From Actinomycetota bacterium (lineage in GTDB: Bacteria; Actinomycetota; Thermoleophilia; Miltoncostaeales; Miltoncostaeaceae): 64,000 bases of DNA. The stretch spans positions 62,001 to 126,000 of the forward strand of contig JACJWX010000004.1 of NCBI GenBank assembly GCA_020636905.1. The letters are read 5' to 3'. Positions 51,409-59,930 of this stretch are shown piece after piece (the stretch's first letter is position 1; each line of letters opens with the position of its first letter). The notes beneath the pieces are model-generated. The model searched no databases. It worked only from the letters and a program-made list of their open reading frames with translations, and was not told where the DNA came from. The position numbers were made by a program, and so were the translations under genes.

Positions 51409-51968
51409 CGCGCCGCTCCGCGGACGCCGAGAATGGTGATGCGGGTGCCGCCGTATGTGCGGTCGATGCGCGATTCCACGTGTTCCTCGGTGACGAGGGG
51501 GGGTTCGCCGGCCGCGGGTCCTTCAATGACCACGAACCCTCCATCCGGCATCAATTCGACCATCGCGTCGGTTGCTTCCCGCACGATGGACGGCAGCACG
51601 GTATACGGGGGGTCCATCACGCACAACCCACAAAATCTCTGCGACGCCGCCAGTCCGCGCACCGCAGACCGCCAATCTCGCTTGATGACCTCGGCACGGT
51701 CCGCCAGTCCGAGCGCCTCGAGATTCGCACGGACGCAGGCGATCGCCTGCGGGTCGCGATCGACGAACGTCGCGTGCGCCGCCCCGCGGGAGAGCGCTTC
51801 GATGCCCATCGCCCCGGACCCCGCGAAGAGATCGAGCACCCGGAGTCCGTCGATCGGTCCGAGTATCGAAAACACCGCTTCCCGCACCCGGTCCGCCGTC
51901 GGGCGCGTGTCGGCACCCCGCGGTGCGCGAAGCCGTCGCCCGCGGTGGGTGCCCGCGACGACCCTCAT
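51405..51968 (-). CDS. rsmD: 16S rRNA m2G966 methyltransferase RsmD
   Basis: 187 residues. Begins MRVVAGTHRGRRLRAPRG, has the SAM site VLDLFAGSGAMGIEALSRGA and the catalytic VMDPPYT. It modifies G966 of 16S rRNA. Four-nt overlaps join it to recG and coaD. Confidence 0.93.
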   Translation of the reverse strand: MRVVAGTHRGRRLRAPRGADTRPTADRVREAVFSILGPIDGLRVLDLFAGSGAMGIEALSRGAAHATFVDRDPQAIACVRANLEALGLADRAEVIKRDWRSAVRGLAASQRFCGLCVMDPPYTVLPSIVREATDAMVELMPDGGFVVIEGPAAGEPPLVTEEHVESRIDRTYGGTRITILGVRGAAR

Positions 51969-54127
51969 GCGTCCATGAGCCGGGGGATCGACGCGAAGCG
52001 CGCCTCCACAGCCTGGCGCAGCGGCTGGTGTTCGGCGCGCTGCAGCGTGGGATCCTCGCGCAGGATGCGTCGAGCCACCTGGCGGGCCTGGGCCAGCGGT
52101 TTGCGGTCGCGGGCGAGCCGCGCGTACCGGAGGTCGGTCGGCCCCGCCTGACGCACGCCCAGCACCGCTCCCTCGCCGCGGATCTGCAGGTCGAGTTCGG
52201 CCAGCCGGAATCCGTCGGTGGTCTGCGTGATGGCCTCCAGGCGTCGCGTTCCGTCGTCGGTCGTGGGCTCACCGAACAGCAGGCAGAGGCCCGGCCGTGT
52301 ACCGCGGCCCACACGTCCTCGGAGCTGATGGAGCTGCGCGAGCCCGAAGCGATCGGCACCCTCGATCAGCATCGCGCTCGCGTTCGGGACGTCGATGCCG
52401 ACCTCGACGACCGTGGTGGCCACCAACACGTCGGTCCGGCCGGCCGCGAACGCCTCCATGGCGGCCCGCTTCTCGTCGGCCTTCATCGCGCCGTGAACCA
52501 GGCCCACCTGAAACTCGCGGAACGGCCCTTCGCGCAGGCGGTCCGCCTCCTGCGTCGCCGCCCGGGCCTCGGCCGCGTCGCCCCCGTCGACGAGGGGGCA
52601 CACCACGTAGACCTGTCCCCCATCGCGGAGTTCGGCGCGGAGATCGGCATAGGCGTCCTCGCGACCGGACTCGCGCACCCAGCGCGTGGTGACCGGCCCG
52701 CGTCCCGCCGGCCGGCCGCGGATGCTGGACACCGTGAGATCGCCGTAGTTGGTGAGCGCCAGCGTCCGGGGGATCGGCGTCGCGGTCATGTAGAGGATGT
52801 GCGCGGCCCGCGCGGTCTCGTCGAGGGCCCGCACGGCCACGGTGTGGCGCTGCTCGACGCCGAAACGGTGCTGCTCGTCGACCACCAGCAACCCGAGGCG
52901 ATGCATCGTGACCCCCTCGGACAGGAGCGCCTGGGTTCCGACCACCACCTCGGCCGTCCCGGTGCGGATCGCCATGAGGCGCCGTTCGCGTTCGGCCGCC
53001 GGCACCTTGCCGGTGAGCAACACCGGCGTCAGCCCCGCCGGTGCCAGCAGCGCGTCCAGCGTGCGCAGGTGCTGCTCGGCGAGGGTCTCGGTGGGAACCA
53101 GCACCGCGGCCTGGGTCCCGGCCTCCACCGCCTGGCAGATCGCCAGCACCGCCACCAGCGTCTTGCCGGACCCGACGTCGCCCTGCAGGAGCCGGCGCAT
53201 CGGGGCCTCCAGGCGCATCTCGCGCCCGATCTCCCGCAGTGCGCGTTCCTGTTCGGGGGTCGGTGTGAACGGCAACGCCGCGCGCACCGCATCGGAGAGC
53301 TCCCGGGTCGGCCTCAGCGGATGCGCCGGCCGGCGGCGCTGCTCCATCCTGCGCAGCGCCAGCAGGCCGAGCTGGAGTTCCAGCAGTTCCTCGATGACCA
53401 TGCGCCGCCTCGCGTCGCGGGCTTCGTCCGACGACCGCGGCGCGTGGAGGCCCACCAGCGCGTCGGCCCGCGACATCAACCCCAGACGATGGCGAACCCG
53501 TGCCGGAAGTCGCTCCGGAGACGCCTGGGCGTAGGGCCGCGCGAGGTCGGCGAGCTCCCGGATCCGTGCCGACGGCAGCGCCTCGGTGGCCGAGTAGACC
53601 GGCACCAACCCGGTGGTGTGCAGTCCTTCTGATCCCCCGCGACCGAGCAGCTCGTGGGCTTTGACGTTGATCGACCGGGGCGAGCCGGCCGCGACCGTTC
53701 CCCTGACGAGCAGTTCGTCGCCGGCCGCGAGCACCCGCAGCAGGTGCCGCTGGTTGAACCAGACGGCGTCGATCTGCCCGCTCTGATCGGCCAGGCGTGC
53801 CCGGATGATGACCAGTCGCCTGCGCCGGGTGGGCACCAGACGGATGCTGTGGAGCACCGCCCGCACGGTCACCTCCTGCCCGGGGAACGCCCCGGCGATC
53901 GGTGTCACGTCGCCGTAGCGCTCGTAGCGGACCGGGGTGTGCTCCAGCAGGGCGCCGATCGTCGCGAGGTCCATGGCGGTGGCCCGCTCCGCCTGAGCCG
54001 GTCGGATGCCGGGCAGCTGGGCGACGGGTGCGTCCCACCACCGGGCACCCGGACGGCGTTGTGGTGTGGCGACGACAAGCGATGGCTCGCCGGCGAAAGG
54101 AATCGTGTGCGCGACGGTTGCGATCAC
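51965..54127 (-). CDS. recG: ATP-dependent DNA helicase RecG
   Basis: About 720 residues. A wedge/OB domain (about 20-170), with the LPGIRPAQAERATA segment, precedes two RecA-like domains. Motifs: I GDVGSGKT, II VVDEQHRFG (DEQH), III MTATPIPRTLAL, VI QLRGRVGRG. It remodels stalled forks. The start is uncertain; GTG 54127 is the first that keeps the wedge domain and avoids the rpmB promoter. It is the first gene of the long minus-strand chain. Confidence 0.93.
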   Translation of the reverse strand: MIATVAHTIPFAGEPSLVVATPQRRPGARWWDAPVAQLPGIRPAQAERATAMDLATIGALLEHTPVRYERYGDVTPIAGAFPGQEVTVRAVLHSIRLVPTRRRRLVIIRARLADQSGQIDAVWFNQRHLLRVLAAGDELLVRGTVAAGSPRSINVKAHELLGRGGSEGLHTTGLVPVYSATEALPSARIRELADLARPYAQASPERLPARVRHRLGLMSRADALVGLHAPRSSDEARDARRRMVIEELLELQLGLLALRRMEQRRRPAHPLRPTRELSDAVRAALPFTPTPEQERALREIGREMRLEAPMRRLLQGDVGSGKTLVAVLAICQAVEAGTQAAVLVPTETLAEQHLRTLDALLAPAGLTPVLLTGKVPAAERERRLMAIRTGTAEVVVGTQALLSEGVTMHRLGLLVVDEQHRFGVEQRHTVAVRALDETARAAHILYMTATPIPRTLALTNYGDLTVSSIRGRPAGRGPVTTRWVRESGREDAYADLRAELRDGGQVYVVCPLVDGGDAAEARAATQEADRLREGPFREFQVGLVHGAMKADEKRAAMEAFAAGRTDVLVATTVVEVGIDVPNASAMLIEGADRFGLAQLHQLRGRVGRGTRPGLCLLFGEPTTDDGTRRLEAITQTTDGFRLAELDLQIRGEGAVLGVRQAGPTDLRYARLARDRKPLAQARQVARRILREDPTLQRAEHQPLRQAVEARFASIPRLMDA

Positions 54128-54226
54128 CCACCCGCAGCGAGCATAATTGCCGGTTGTTCCGCCTCGGATATCCGTTTGGCGGGAATGTCTGCAATGGTAC
54201 GTCGAGATCAGGACGGATGGAGGGCC

Positions 54227-54418
54227 ATGTCCAAGGTGTGCTCCGTGTGCGGGAAGGGCCCTGCATTCGGCAACAATCGCAGTCACTCGATGCGCGCAAC
54301 GTCGCGTCGTTTCAACCCGAATCTGCAGAAGGTGCGCATCCTTCGCGGATCGACCCCGGTGCGCGCCTACGTGTGCACCCGCTGTCTGAAGGCCGGCAAG
54401 GTGGTCAAGGCGATCTGA
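54227..54418 (+). CDS. rpmB: 50S ribosomal protein L28
   Basis: 63 residues, with Zn-type cysteines (CSVCGK and CTRC) and MSKVCSVCGKGPAFGNNRSH at the start. GGAGGG precedes ATG 54227. It is divergent from recG, as in many actinobacteria. A terminator hairpin follows. Confidence 0.95.
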   Translation: MSKVCSVCGKGPAFGNNRSHSMRATSRRFNPNLQKVRILRGSTPVRAYVCTRCLKAGKVVKAI

Positions 54419-54426
54419 GTGATCGA

Positions 54427-54453
54427 GGCGGGGCGGCCGGTGCGGGCCCCGCC
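54427..54453. terminator. Hairpin after rpmB
   Basis: GGCGGGGC (54427-54434) pairs with GCCCCGCC (54446-54453) around an 11-nt loop. It lies between the convergent rpmB stop and membrane-protein stop. Confidence 0.65.
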
Positions 54454-54459
54454 CGAGCT

Positions 54460-55623
54460 TCAGTCGTCCGCCCCCGGCCCGCTCAACGTCAGGTACGCCG
54501 CGCGTGCGGCGATCGCTTCGCGAACCTCGTGGACGACCTCACCGGCGAAGCCCGTCCGCACCGCCGGTTCGGTGGCGAGTGACACCGCGAACTGCAACCC
54601 GGAGATGACCGAGATCAGCCCGGCGACGTAGAGCAGCGCCCTGGTCAGGACGACATCGCCGCCCAGGAAGCTGCCCTCCCACAGCACCGACGATGCCGGG
54701 AGCCGATCGGCGCCGATCCAGGCGAGGATCACGTCCTCGCGGATCGCCAGCAGCCCGAATCCCAGGTACAGGACGAAGACCCCGGCCGTGACGATGATCA
54801 CCGGGGCCAGGCGACTGACGATCAGGACCATGAGCAGATTGGCCCGCTCGGCGCGGCTCAGCGGAGGAACCTCGGGACGCGCCTGCCCTCGAGGGCAGGC
54901 GCTGGCCATGGGGCTGTCGGCCGCCAGGGCGGCGGCCTCGTCCCAGCTCTCGAGCCTGGCGATGTCACCCGTCTCCCCGTCGATCGACCATGCGATGAAC
55001 GCCAGCCCGATGACCGCGAAGGCGGACATGATGATCACGAAGTAGGCGAGTCGCATGTCATCGGCGACCTGCCAGACCTCGGCGTTCACGAACAGGAAGA
55101 GCGAAAACACCAGCATGAGCGGAAGCACCCTCACCATGAGCGACGCGAGCGTGGTCAGTCGTCGCAGGAAGTGTGCGACGGCCCAGCGCATCATCGGGAC
55201 GATTCCGTAGCTGGTGACGACGAACACGACGGCGAGGATGGCCACCTGGAGCAGCACTCCCCATGCGAGCGCGACGAGGCCAGGCTCGGCGATCTGCCTG
55301 ACGAGCACCGGCGCCAGCACGAAGGCACCGATCTCGGCCCAGCCCACGTCGTCGGGAAGCGACAGCGCCGGTCGCCCCCGCAGCCGGTTGACCAGGACCG
55401 CGACCGCCAGGATCACCGCGAGCCCGGCCGCGAAGGCCGCCGCCTGGCCGAACCCGCTGAACCGGTCGCCGAAGACGAGGAACGTCTCGCCGAGCAGGAC
55501 GGCGACGAGGAACGGCGCCGCCCGCGTGAAGACGTCCTCGGTGGCCGAGTAGGCATGGATGAAGTGCGGAATGCCGCGTCGGACGAACCATCGTTCGGTG
55601 TCGCTGCTCAGCCGGGCGTCCAC
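54460..55623 (-). CDS. Multi-pass membrane protein, function unknown
   Basis: 387 residues with about eight hydrophobic segments. Examples near the N-terminus are AAPFLVAVLLGETFLVFG and AAAFAAGLAVILAVAVLV; the C-terminal half has LMVLIVSRLAPVIIVTAGVF and LLYVAGLISVISGLQFAV. A charged loop lies in the middle (about 240-285). GTG 55623 is the best start, since longer readings overlap the divergent sulfotransferase. I do not recognise the family. Confidence 0.7.
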   Translation of the reverse strand: MDARLSSDTERWFVRRGIPHFIHAYSATEDVFTRAAPFLVAVLLGETFLVFGDRFSGFGQAAAFAAGLAVILAVAVLVNRLRGRPALSLPDDVGWAEIGAFVLAPVLVRQIAEPGLVALAWGVLLQVAILAVVFVVTSYGIVPMMRWAVAHFLRRLTTLASLMVRVLPLMLVFSLFLFVNAEVWQVADDMRLAYFVIIMSAFAVIGLAFIAWSIDGETGDIARLESWDEAAALAADSPMASACPRGQARPEVPPLSRAERANLLMVLIVSRLAPVIIVTAGVFVLYLGFGLLAIREDVILAWIGADRLPASSVLWEGSFLGGDVVLTRALLYVAGLISVISGLQFAVSLATEPAVRTGFAGEVVHEVREAIAARAAYLTLSGPGADD

Positions 55624-55732
55624 ACCGGGAGCATGCCGGATGGCGGCGACGGAACACCCGATCCCGCCCGGGCGGTGCCGACCACCCGCCGGGAATCGGG
55701 GGTCCGCCCGGGACTGGTAGGTTGGCGCCCGC

Positions 55733-56719
55733 ATGAGTGGATACCAGCGCCGCATCGATCCGCCCTTGGCGCCGGTTTTCGCCAAGGATCCCGAGAGCGA
55801 GGACTTCCTCGAACGGCTCAACCTGCTCCTCGCCCCGCAGGCCGAGGCCGAGCTGGTCGACGGCGATCCACCGCACCCGATCCTGCACGTGGTCGGCGCG
55901 CCACGCTCGGGCACGACGCTGATGTACCAGGTCATCGCCTCCGGCCTCGACGTCGCGTACGTCAACAACCTCGTGGCGGCCTTCTGGCTTGCGCCGAGTC
56001 ACGGCATGCGCCTCGCCGCGAAGCTGGGCGTCGACCGGCTCCACTCCAACTTCGCGTCGCAGTTCGGCCGCACGACGGGGATCACCGAACCCCACGAGTT
56101 CGGATACTTCTGGAATCACCATCTCGGCTACCCGGATCTGCGCGAGCGCGGACCCGGTCACGACGCGGAAATCGATTGGGATCGTCTGCGAGCCGTGCTC
56201 GCCACGCTCGCCCACCACGCCGGCGCGCCGGTGGTGTTCAAACCGATGCTCCTGATCTGGCATCTGGAGTCGATGATCGCCCGGGTGCCCAACACCGCGT
56301 ACGTCTGGATCCGTCGGGATCCGCGGGACACCGCGATCTCGCTGCTGAAGATGCGGCAGTCGCTGTTCGGCACCCACGACGAGTGGGCGTCGCTGGTCCC
56401 GAACGTCGACCTCTCCGGGGAACCGCCGTGGCGCCAGGTGGCCGCGCAGGTCGTGCTCCTCGAGAACACCCTCGAACGGGCCCATCGACAGCTCGGCGAC
56501 GAGCACATGCTGGCCGTGCACTACGACCGGCTCTGCGCCGACCCCATGGCGGTGCTCGGCGACGTTCGCGAGCTCCTCGGGCGAACCGGCGAGGCGCCGG
56601 AGCTCCGCATCGACGACCTTCCCCCGTTCACCGCGATGCACAACGATGCGCTGGCCGACGAGTACGGATCCCGGATCGACGCGGCCATCGCCGAGTTCGC
56701 GGAGCGCTTCGCCGGATGA
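55733..56719 (+). CDS. Sulfotransferase-family protein
   Basis: 328 residues. The PAPS 5'-phosphosulfate loop reads VGAPRSGTTLMYQ (55-62 core), and the 3'-phosphate region is near IRRDPRDTAISLLKMRQ. These mark the sulfotransferase fold; members modify sugars, lipids or small molecules. A TAGGTT box is 9 nt before ATG 55733. Its stop overlaps the following acetyltransferase fusion (ATGA), so they probably act on one surface or exported molecule. Confidence 0.85.
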   Translation: MSGYQRRIDPPLAPVFAKDPESEDFLERLNLLLAPQAEAELVDGDPPHPILHVVGAPRSGTTLMYQVIASGLDVAYVNNLVAAFWLAPSHGMRLAAKLGVDRLHSNFASQFGRTTGITEPHEFGYFWNHHLGYPDLRERGPGHDAEIDWDRLRAVLATLAHHAGAPVVFKPMLLIWHLESMIARVPNTAYVWIRRDPRDTAISLLKMRQSLFGTHDEWASLVPNVDLSGEPPWRQVAAQVVLLENTLERAHRQLGDEHMLAVHYDRLCADPMAVLGDVRELLGRTGEAPELRIDDLPPFTAMHNDALADEYGSRIDAAIAEFAERFAG

Positions 56720-57828
56720 GCGCACTCGTGGGACGCATCGAGGCACCGCTCGTGAACACGAACGAGCCGCAGTCGCACGTGGTCGAGCTGACCATCGCCG
56801 CGTATTCGCCCATCAGCGAGGGCGACCCCGTGTGCGTCCTGGAGACCAGCAAGGGCACCGTCGAGCTCGAGAGCGAGTTCAGCGGCCACACCGGCGCCGT
56901 GACGATCGCCGAGGGCGACTGGATCGACGCCGGCACGATCATCTGCGAGGTGTTCGACACGCCCGTTGCCCCCGGGGACGATCAGCAGGCCGACGCCGGA
57001 CCCGACCTGGGCGATCTCCGGCTCACCCGGAAGGCCCGCGAGCTGGTGGCCGCGTCTGATCTGGCGGATTCGGCGCTCGCCGAGCTCGGCCGCCTCGGCG
57101 GGTTCATCACCGAGGAGCACGTCCGCGACCTCATCGCCCGGACCGCGACCCCGACCGACCTCCCGGAGGAGGTCCTCCAGGGCATCACCGGCAACAGCAT
57201 GGTGCTGTTCGGAGGCGGCGGCCACGCGAAATCGCTCATCGACCTGGTGCGGACCTCGACGGACTTCGTGGTGTGCGCTGTGGCTGACGACCGGCCCGGC
57301 GGCGAGCCCCTGATGGGCGTCCCGATCGCCGGGAACGCCGCGACGCTCGCGTTGCTCCGTGCCGCGGGCGTCGAGTACGCCATCAACGGCGTGGGCGGCC
57401 TCGGGCGGATCGACAGCCGCATCCGTGTGACCGAACGGCTCGAGGCGGCCGGCCTCACCATCCCCGCGCTCGTGGCGGCCGGCGCCAGCGTCGCCCCGTC
57501 GGCCACGCTCGCCGACGGCGTCCAGGTCTTCGCCGGTGCGGTGGTCTGGTCGGACGTGACCATCGAGGCCGGCGCCATCATCAACACCGGTGCGGTCGTG
57601 AGCCACGACTGCCGGATCGGGCGTCACGCACACGTCACCCCGGGTGCCCTCCTGGCCGGCGGCGTCGAGGTCGGCGAGGCGGCGCTCATCGGGATGGGCG
57701 TCACCACCACCCCCGGCGTCCGAATCGGCACGAGGGCCGTCGTGGGCAACCGGGCCGAGGTTCACGGCGACGTGCCGGACGGAACCGTCGTGGCGGCCGG
57801 GAGCACCTGGCCCCCGGCAGAGGCGTAG
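56716..57828 (+). CDS. Lipoyl-like / subunit-binding domain fused to a NeuD/PglD-like acyltransferase
   Basis: 370 residues in three parts. Residues 1-82 are a biotinyl/lipoyl-like domain with candidate modified Lys46 (LETSKGTVELE). Residues about 100-140 resemble an E2 peripheral-subunit-binding domain (LTRKARELVAASDL ... GFITEEHVRDLI). Residues 160-370 are a NeuD/PglD-like enzyme: sugar-nucleotide loop VLFGGGGHAKSLIDLV and left-handed beta-helix hexapeptides with SHDCRIGRHAHVTPGALLAGG. Such enzymes acylate amino-sugars. The front domains suggest an acyl group delivered on a swinging arm. Lipoylation is not proven by sequence. Confidence 0.8.
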   Translation: MSALVGRIEAPLVNTNEPQSHVVELTIAAYSPISEGDPVCVLETSKGTVELESEFSGHTGAVTIAEGDWIDAGTIICEVFDTPVAPGDDQQADAGPDLGDLRLTRKARELVAASDLADSALAELGRLGGFITEEHVRDLIARTATPTDLPEEVLQGITGNSMVLFGGGGHAKSLIDLVRTSTDFVVCAVADDRPGGEPLMGVPIAGNAATLALLRAAGVEYAINGVGGLGRIDSRIRVTERLEAAGLTIPALVAAGASVAPSATLADGVQVFAGAVVWSDVTIEAGAIINTGAVVSHDCRIGRHAHVTPGALLAGGVEVGEAALIGMGVTTTPGVRIGTRAVVGNRAEVHGDVPDGTVVAAGSTWPPAEA

Positions 57829-57829
57829 C

Positions 57830-57845
57830 CGGGGCCGCAACCCCG
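57830..57845. terminator. Small hairpin between convergent genes
   Basis: CGGGG and CCCCG pair around a 6-nt loop, 1 nt after the stop at 57828 and 17 nt from the hipA stop. It is short, so I give it low weight. Confidence 0.35.
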
Positions 57846-57861
57846 AAGGCGTGACAGGCCG

Positions 57862-59103
57862 TCAGTACCCCTCAAGGGCATAGGGGTTCATGATCTGCCG
57901 TTCCCACATGGCCGCACGATCCCGAGCGGCGAGGCCGGCCTCGTCGCAGACGGCGTCGAACCGGTCTCGCACCACCGCGATCTGATGGTCGATGATCTCG
58001 CGCGCCTGGGCCTCGCTGAGCCGGAACGGGCTCGCCCGTCGCGCGCAGCCGGCAAGCTGCGCCTGCCGCCAACCGTCCTCACCGATGGCCATCGCCTGGG
58101 TGAACTCCCGACCGGCGCGTGGGCTCGGACAGAGGTCGTAGGCTGGCGTCAACGTGAGCAGGCGCCCGTCCCAGAACGCCGCGTGGTTCCGCGCATGGTC
58201 GTCGCCGTTTCCGACGATGACGTTGAACACGATGCGCGCGAAGAGTTCGTGCAGTGTGGGGACGGGATCGGCAAACCGCGCGCGGATCTCGGCGGCGAGG
58301 TCCGGGTAGCTCGCGTACCGGCCGCCTGGAAACGCATCGAGACCCAGGATCGTGAGCGCGGACACCATCAGGCGGCGCGTGCCGTCGCCGGGGCGGTCGA
58401 ACCGCTCCACCAGCAGGACGTCCTTCCCGAGGGTGTGCGTCAGGTGGACCTCGGCGACCCGGAGGCCCGCCAGCGCGGCCAGGCGCATCGCCACGAACTC
58501 GGATTTCACCACCGGATAGGTGTCGGTGGCCGAGCCGAACTTCGCGATCAGTCCGCGACCCGCATCGTCGAGGAGCGCCTTCGGCCGCGCGCCACCGACC
58601 GATGACCCGTGGAGCAGGGCGACATCGAGGGCTGCGGGGAGCGTCTCGCCCGACTCGACCATCGCGGCTGCCTCCACCAGCGTCTCGAGGGCGACCGCCA
58701 CGTCCCCCCGCGCGAGGTAGACGTCCGGGGCATTCTGGAAATCCAGCCCGCCGATTCGATTCGACCCGGACTCCCGCAGGTAGGTCAGCTCGTCGAGATG
58801 CGGCGCGGCGCCCGCGGCACCGTCGATGCGGCGGCTCTCGATGACCCGGCGCCCCCACGCATCGGGTCCGGCATCGGCGATCGGCCCGTGGAGGTCTCCG
58901 GCCCGGGGCGGGATGGGTCCGCGCGCGAGCGGAAGGTCGGGGAGCAGCAGCGGAATCGCGTCCGGGCGGTCGAGGTAGCTGCGACCGTACGTGAACACGA
59001 TCCGGCGTCCATCGCGGTCGAGGCGCCCGCACACCACCGGCTCGGGGCGCCCTGGCAGCCACGCCCAGACGTAGAGCGGCCCGTCGGCCTCAGAAGTCGT
59101 CAT
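57862..59103 (-). CDS. hipA: HipA-family serine/threonine kinase toxin
   Basis: 413 residues. The gly-rich loop SSVGGARPK (167-175), catalytic Asp301 in GNGDDHARNHAAFWDG and the metal-binding Asp323 in LTPAYDLCPS fit HipA kinases that phosphorylate a translation factor such as GltX. The N-terminal HipA domain is full length. Its start overlaps hipB by 14 nt, giving the toxin-antitoxin layout. All catalytic residues are present, so activity is likely. Confidence 0.87.
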   Translation of the reverse strand: MTTSEADGPLYVWAWLPGRPEPVVCGRLDRDGRRIVFTYGRSYLDRPDAIPLLLPDLPLARGPIPPRAGDLHGPIADAGPDAWGRRVIESRRIDGAAGAAPHLDELTYLRESGSNRIGGLDFQNAPDVYLARGDVAVALETLVEAAAMVESGETLPAALDVALLHGSSVGGARPKALLDDAGRGLIAKFGSATDTYPVVKSEFVAMRLAALAGLRVAEVHLTHTLGKDVLLVERFDRPGDGTRRLMVSALTILGLDAFPGGRYASYPDLAAEIRARFADPVPTLHELFARIVFNVIVGNGDDHARNHAAFWDGRLLTLTPAYDLCPSPRAGREFTQAMAIGEDGWRQAQLAGCARRASPFRLSEAQAREIIDHQIAVVRDRFDAVCDEAGLAARDRAAMWERQIMNPYALEGY

Positions 59104-59410
59104 CGACCCGGCGAGCCCGAACGCGACGCGGCAGCAGCGCCAGGTGGTCGTCGACACGTCGAGCCTCGGCGGCACGGGCGTCCGGGTCCGGGTCGAACAG
59201 GACCACACCGACCACCGCGGCCACTTCGAAGGCGATGCCGATGGTCACCTGAGGATCGCCCCGTTCGATCTTCCGCACCGTGGGCGGACTCGTCCCGGCA
59301 CGCTCGGCGAGCTCACGCACCCCCATCCGGCGCTCGCGCCGCGCCAGGGCCACCTGCCCGCCGAGCAAGCGGATGGCCTCGCGAGTAACCGGGGAGTAGC
59401 TTCGCGGCAT
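59090..59410 (-). CDS. hipB: HipB-like helix-turn-helix antitoxin
   Basis: 106 residues with an Xre-type HTH (about 20-80: LGGQVALARRERRMGVRELA and GTSPPTVRKIERGDPQVTIG). A basic, disordered tail follows. ATG 59410 is 7 nt after a TACTCT -10 box that lies inside the palindromic operator. HipB-like proteins bind HipA and repress their own operon. Confidence 0.87.
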   Translation of the reverse strand: MPRSYSPVTREAIRLLGGQVALARRERRMGVRELAERAGTSPPTVRKIERGDPQVTIGIAFEVAAVVGVVLFDPDPDARAAEARRVDDHLALLPRRVRARRVDDDF

Positions 59411-59412
59411 GG

Positions 59413-59455
59413 AAAGCAGAGTAACTCTTATGATTACTAAGAGCAACTCTGCTTT
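59413..59455 (-). promoter_or_regulatory. hipBA promoter within a 43-nt palindromic operator
   Basis: AAAGCAGAGTAACTCTTA (59413-59430) and TAAGAGCAACTCTGCTTT (59438-59455) are inverted repeats matching at 16 of 18 positions, with a 7-nt spacer. The minus strand has TTGCTC (-35, 59441-59446), a 17-nt spacer and TACTCT (-10, 59418-59423), both inside the repeat. It is unusually AT-rich for this window. Confidence 0.75.
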
Positions 59456-59625
59456 TCCTTTCTCCGGATCAGCGGCGCCATTCCCGTCCCGGCCGGCGGG
59501 TTCCGCAGGCGGGCCGTTGCACTACCATCACGCAACGATTCGAACGCGCCAGACCAGCCACGGGGCACCCCCGTCGTGTCAGCGTTCCTTCGCGGCAGTC
59601 CCCTCAGGCATCGTGGAGCGCCGAC

Positions 59626-59881
59626 ATGACGAAGATCTGGACACGAATCGCCGCAGCGGCGTTCATCGCCATCTGGCTCGGGATGGTGGCCGAGGGCCTG
59701 TGGGAGATACGTGTACTGCCCGACCCACACCGCGTGCATCCCGGTCGGGGCCGTCACCCTCCTCCCCATCGGCGTGATCCTCGCGGTGGTCTGGGCGAGC
59801 TTTCGCGTCGGCCGGTTCCCGATCGGGAGACGGCTGCGGGCACTTCGGGAGGATCCGGGCGATCTCCAGGAGCCGCGGTGA
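59626..59881 (+). pseudogene. Small membrane protein with one frameshift (copy 1 of a tandem pair)
   Basis: The frame from ATG 59626 gives MTKIWTRIAAAAFIAIWLGM, then ends out of frame after WEI. Another frame continues YCPTHTACIPVGAVTLLPIG and LAVVWASFRVGRFPIGRRLR to TGA 59879. That continuation aligns with the intact second copy (HYCPTVEDACIPVGVGFFFV). One single-base indel near 59712 would restore about 84 residues. GGAGCG precedes the ATG. It could be a base error or a real mutation. Confidence 0.6.
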
Positions 59882-59930
59882 CCCCCTCGGAACGTTCGAT
59901 CAGCCGACGGGCAGCCGGATTCAGAGGCCC

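Noticed and set aside
59409..59777. A 122-codon plus-strand frame starting beside hipB
   Set aside because: It begins inside the hipBA operator and crosses into the small membrane gene; the product is Ser/Pro/Arg-rich with no similarity to known proteins.
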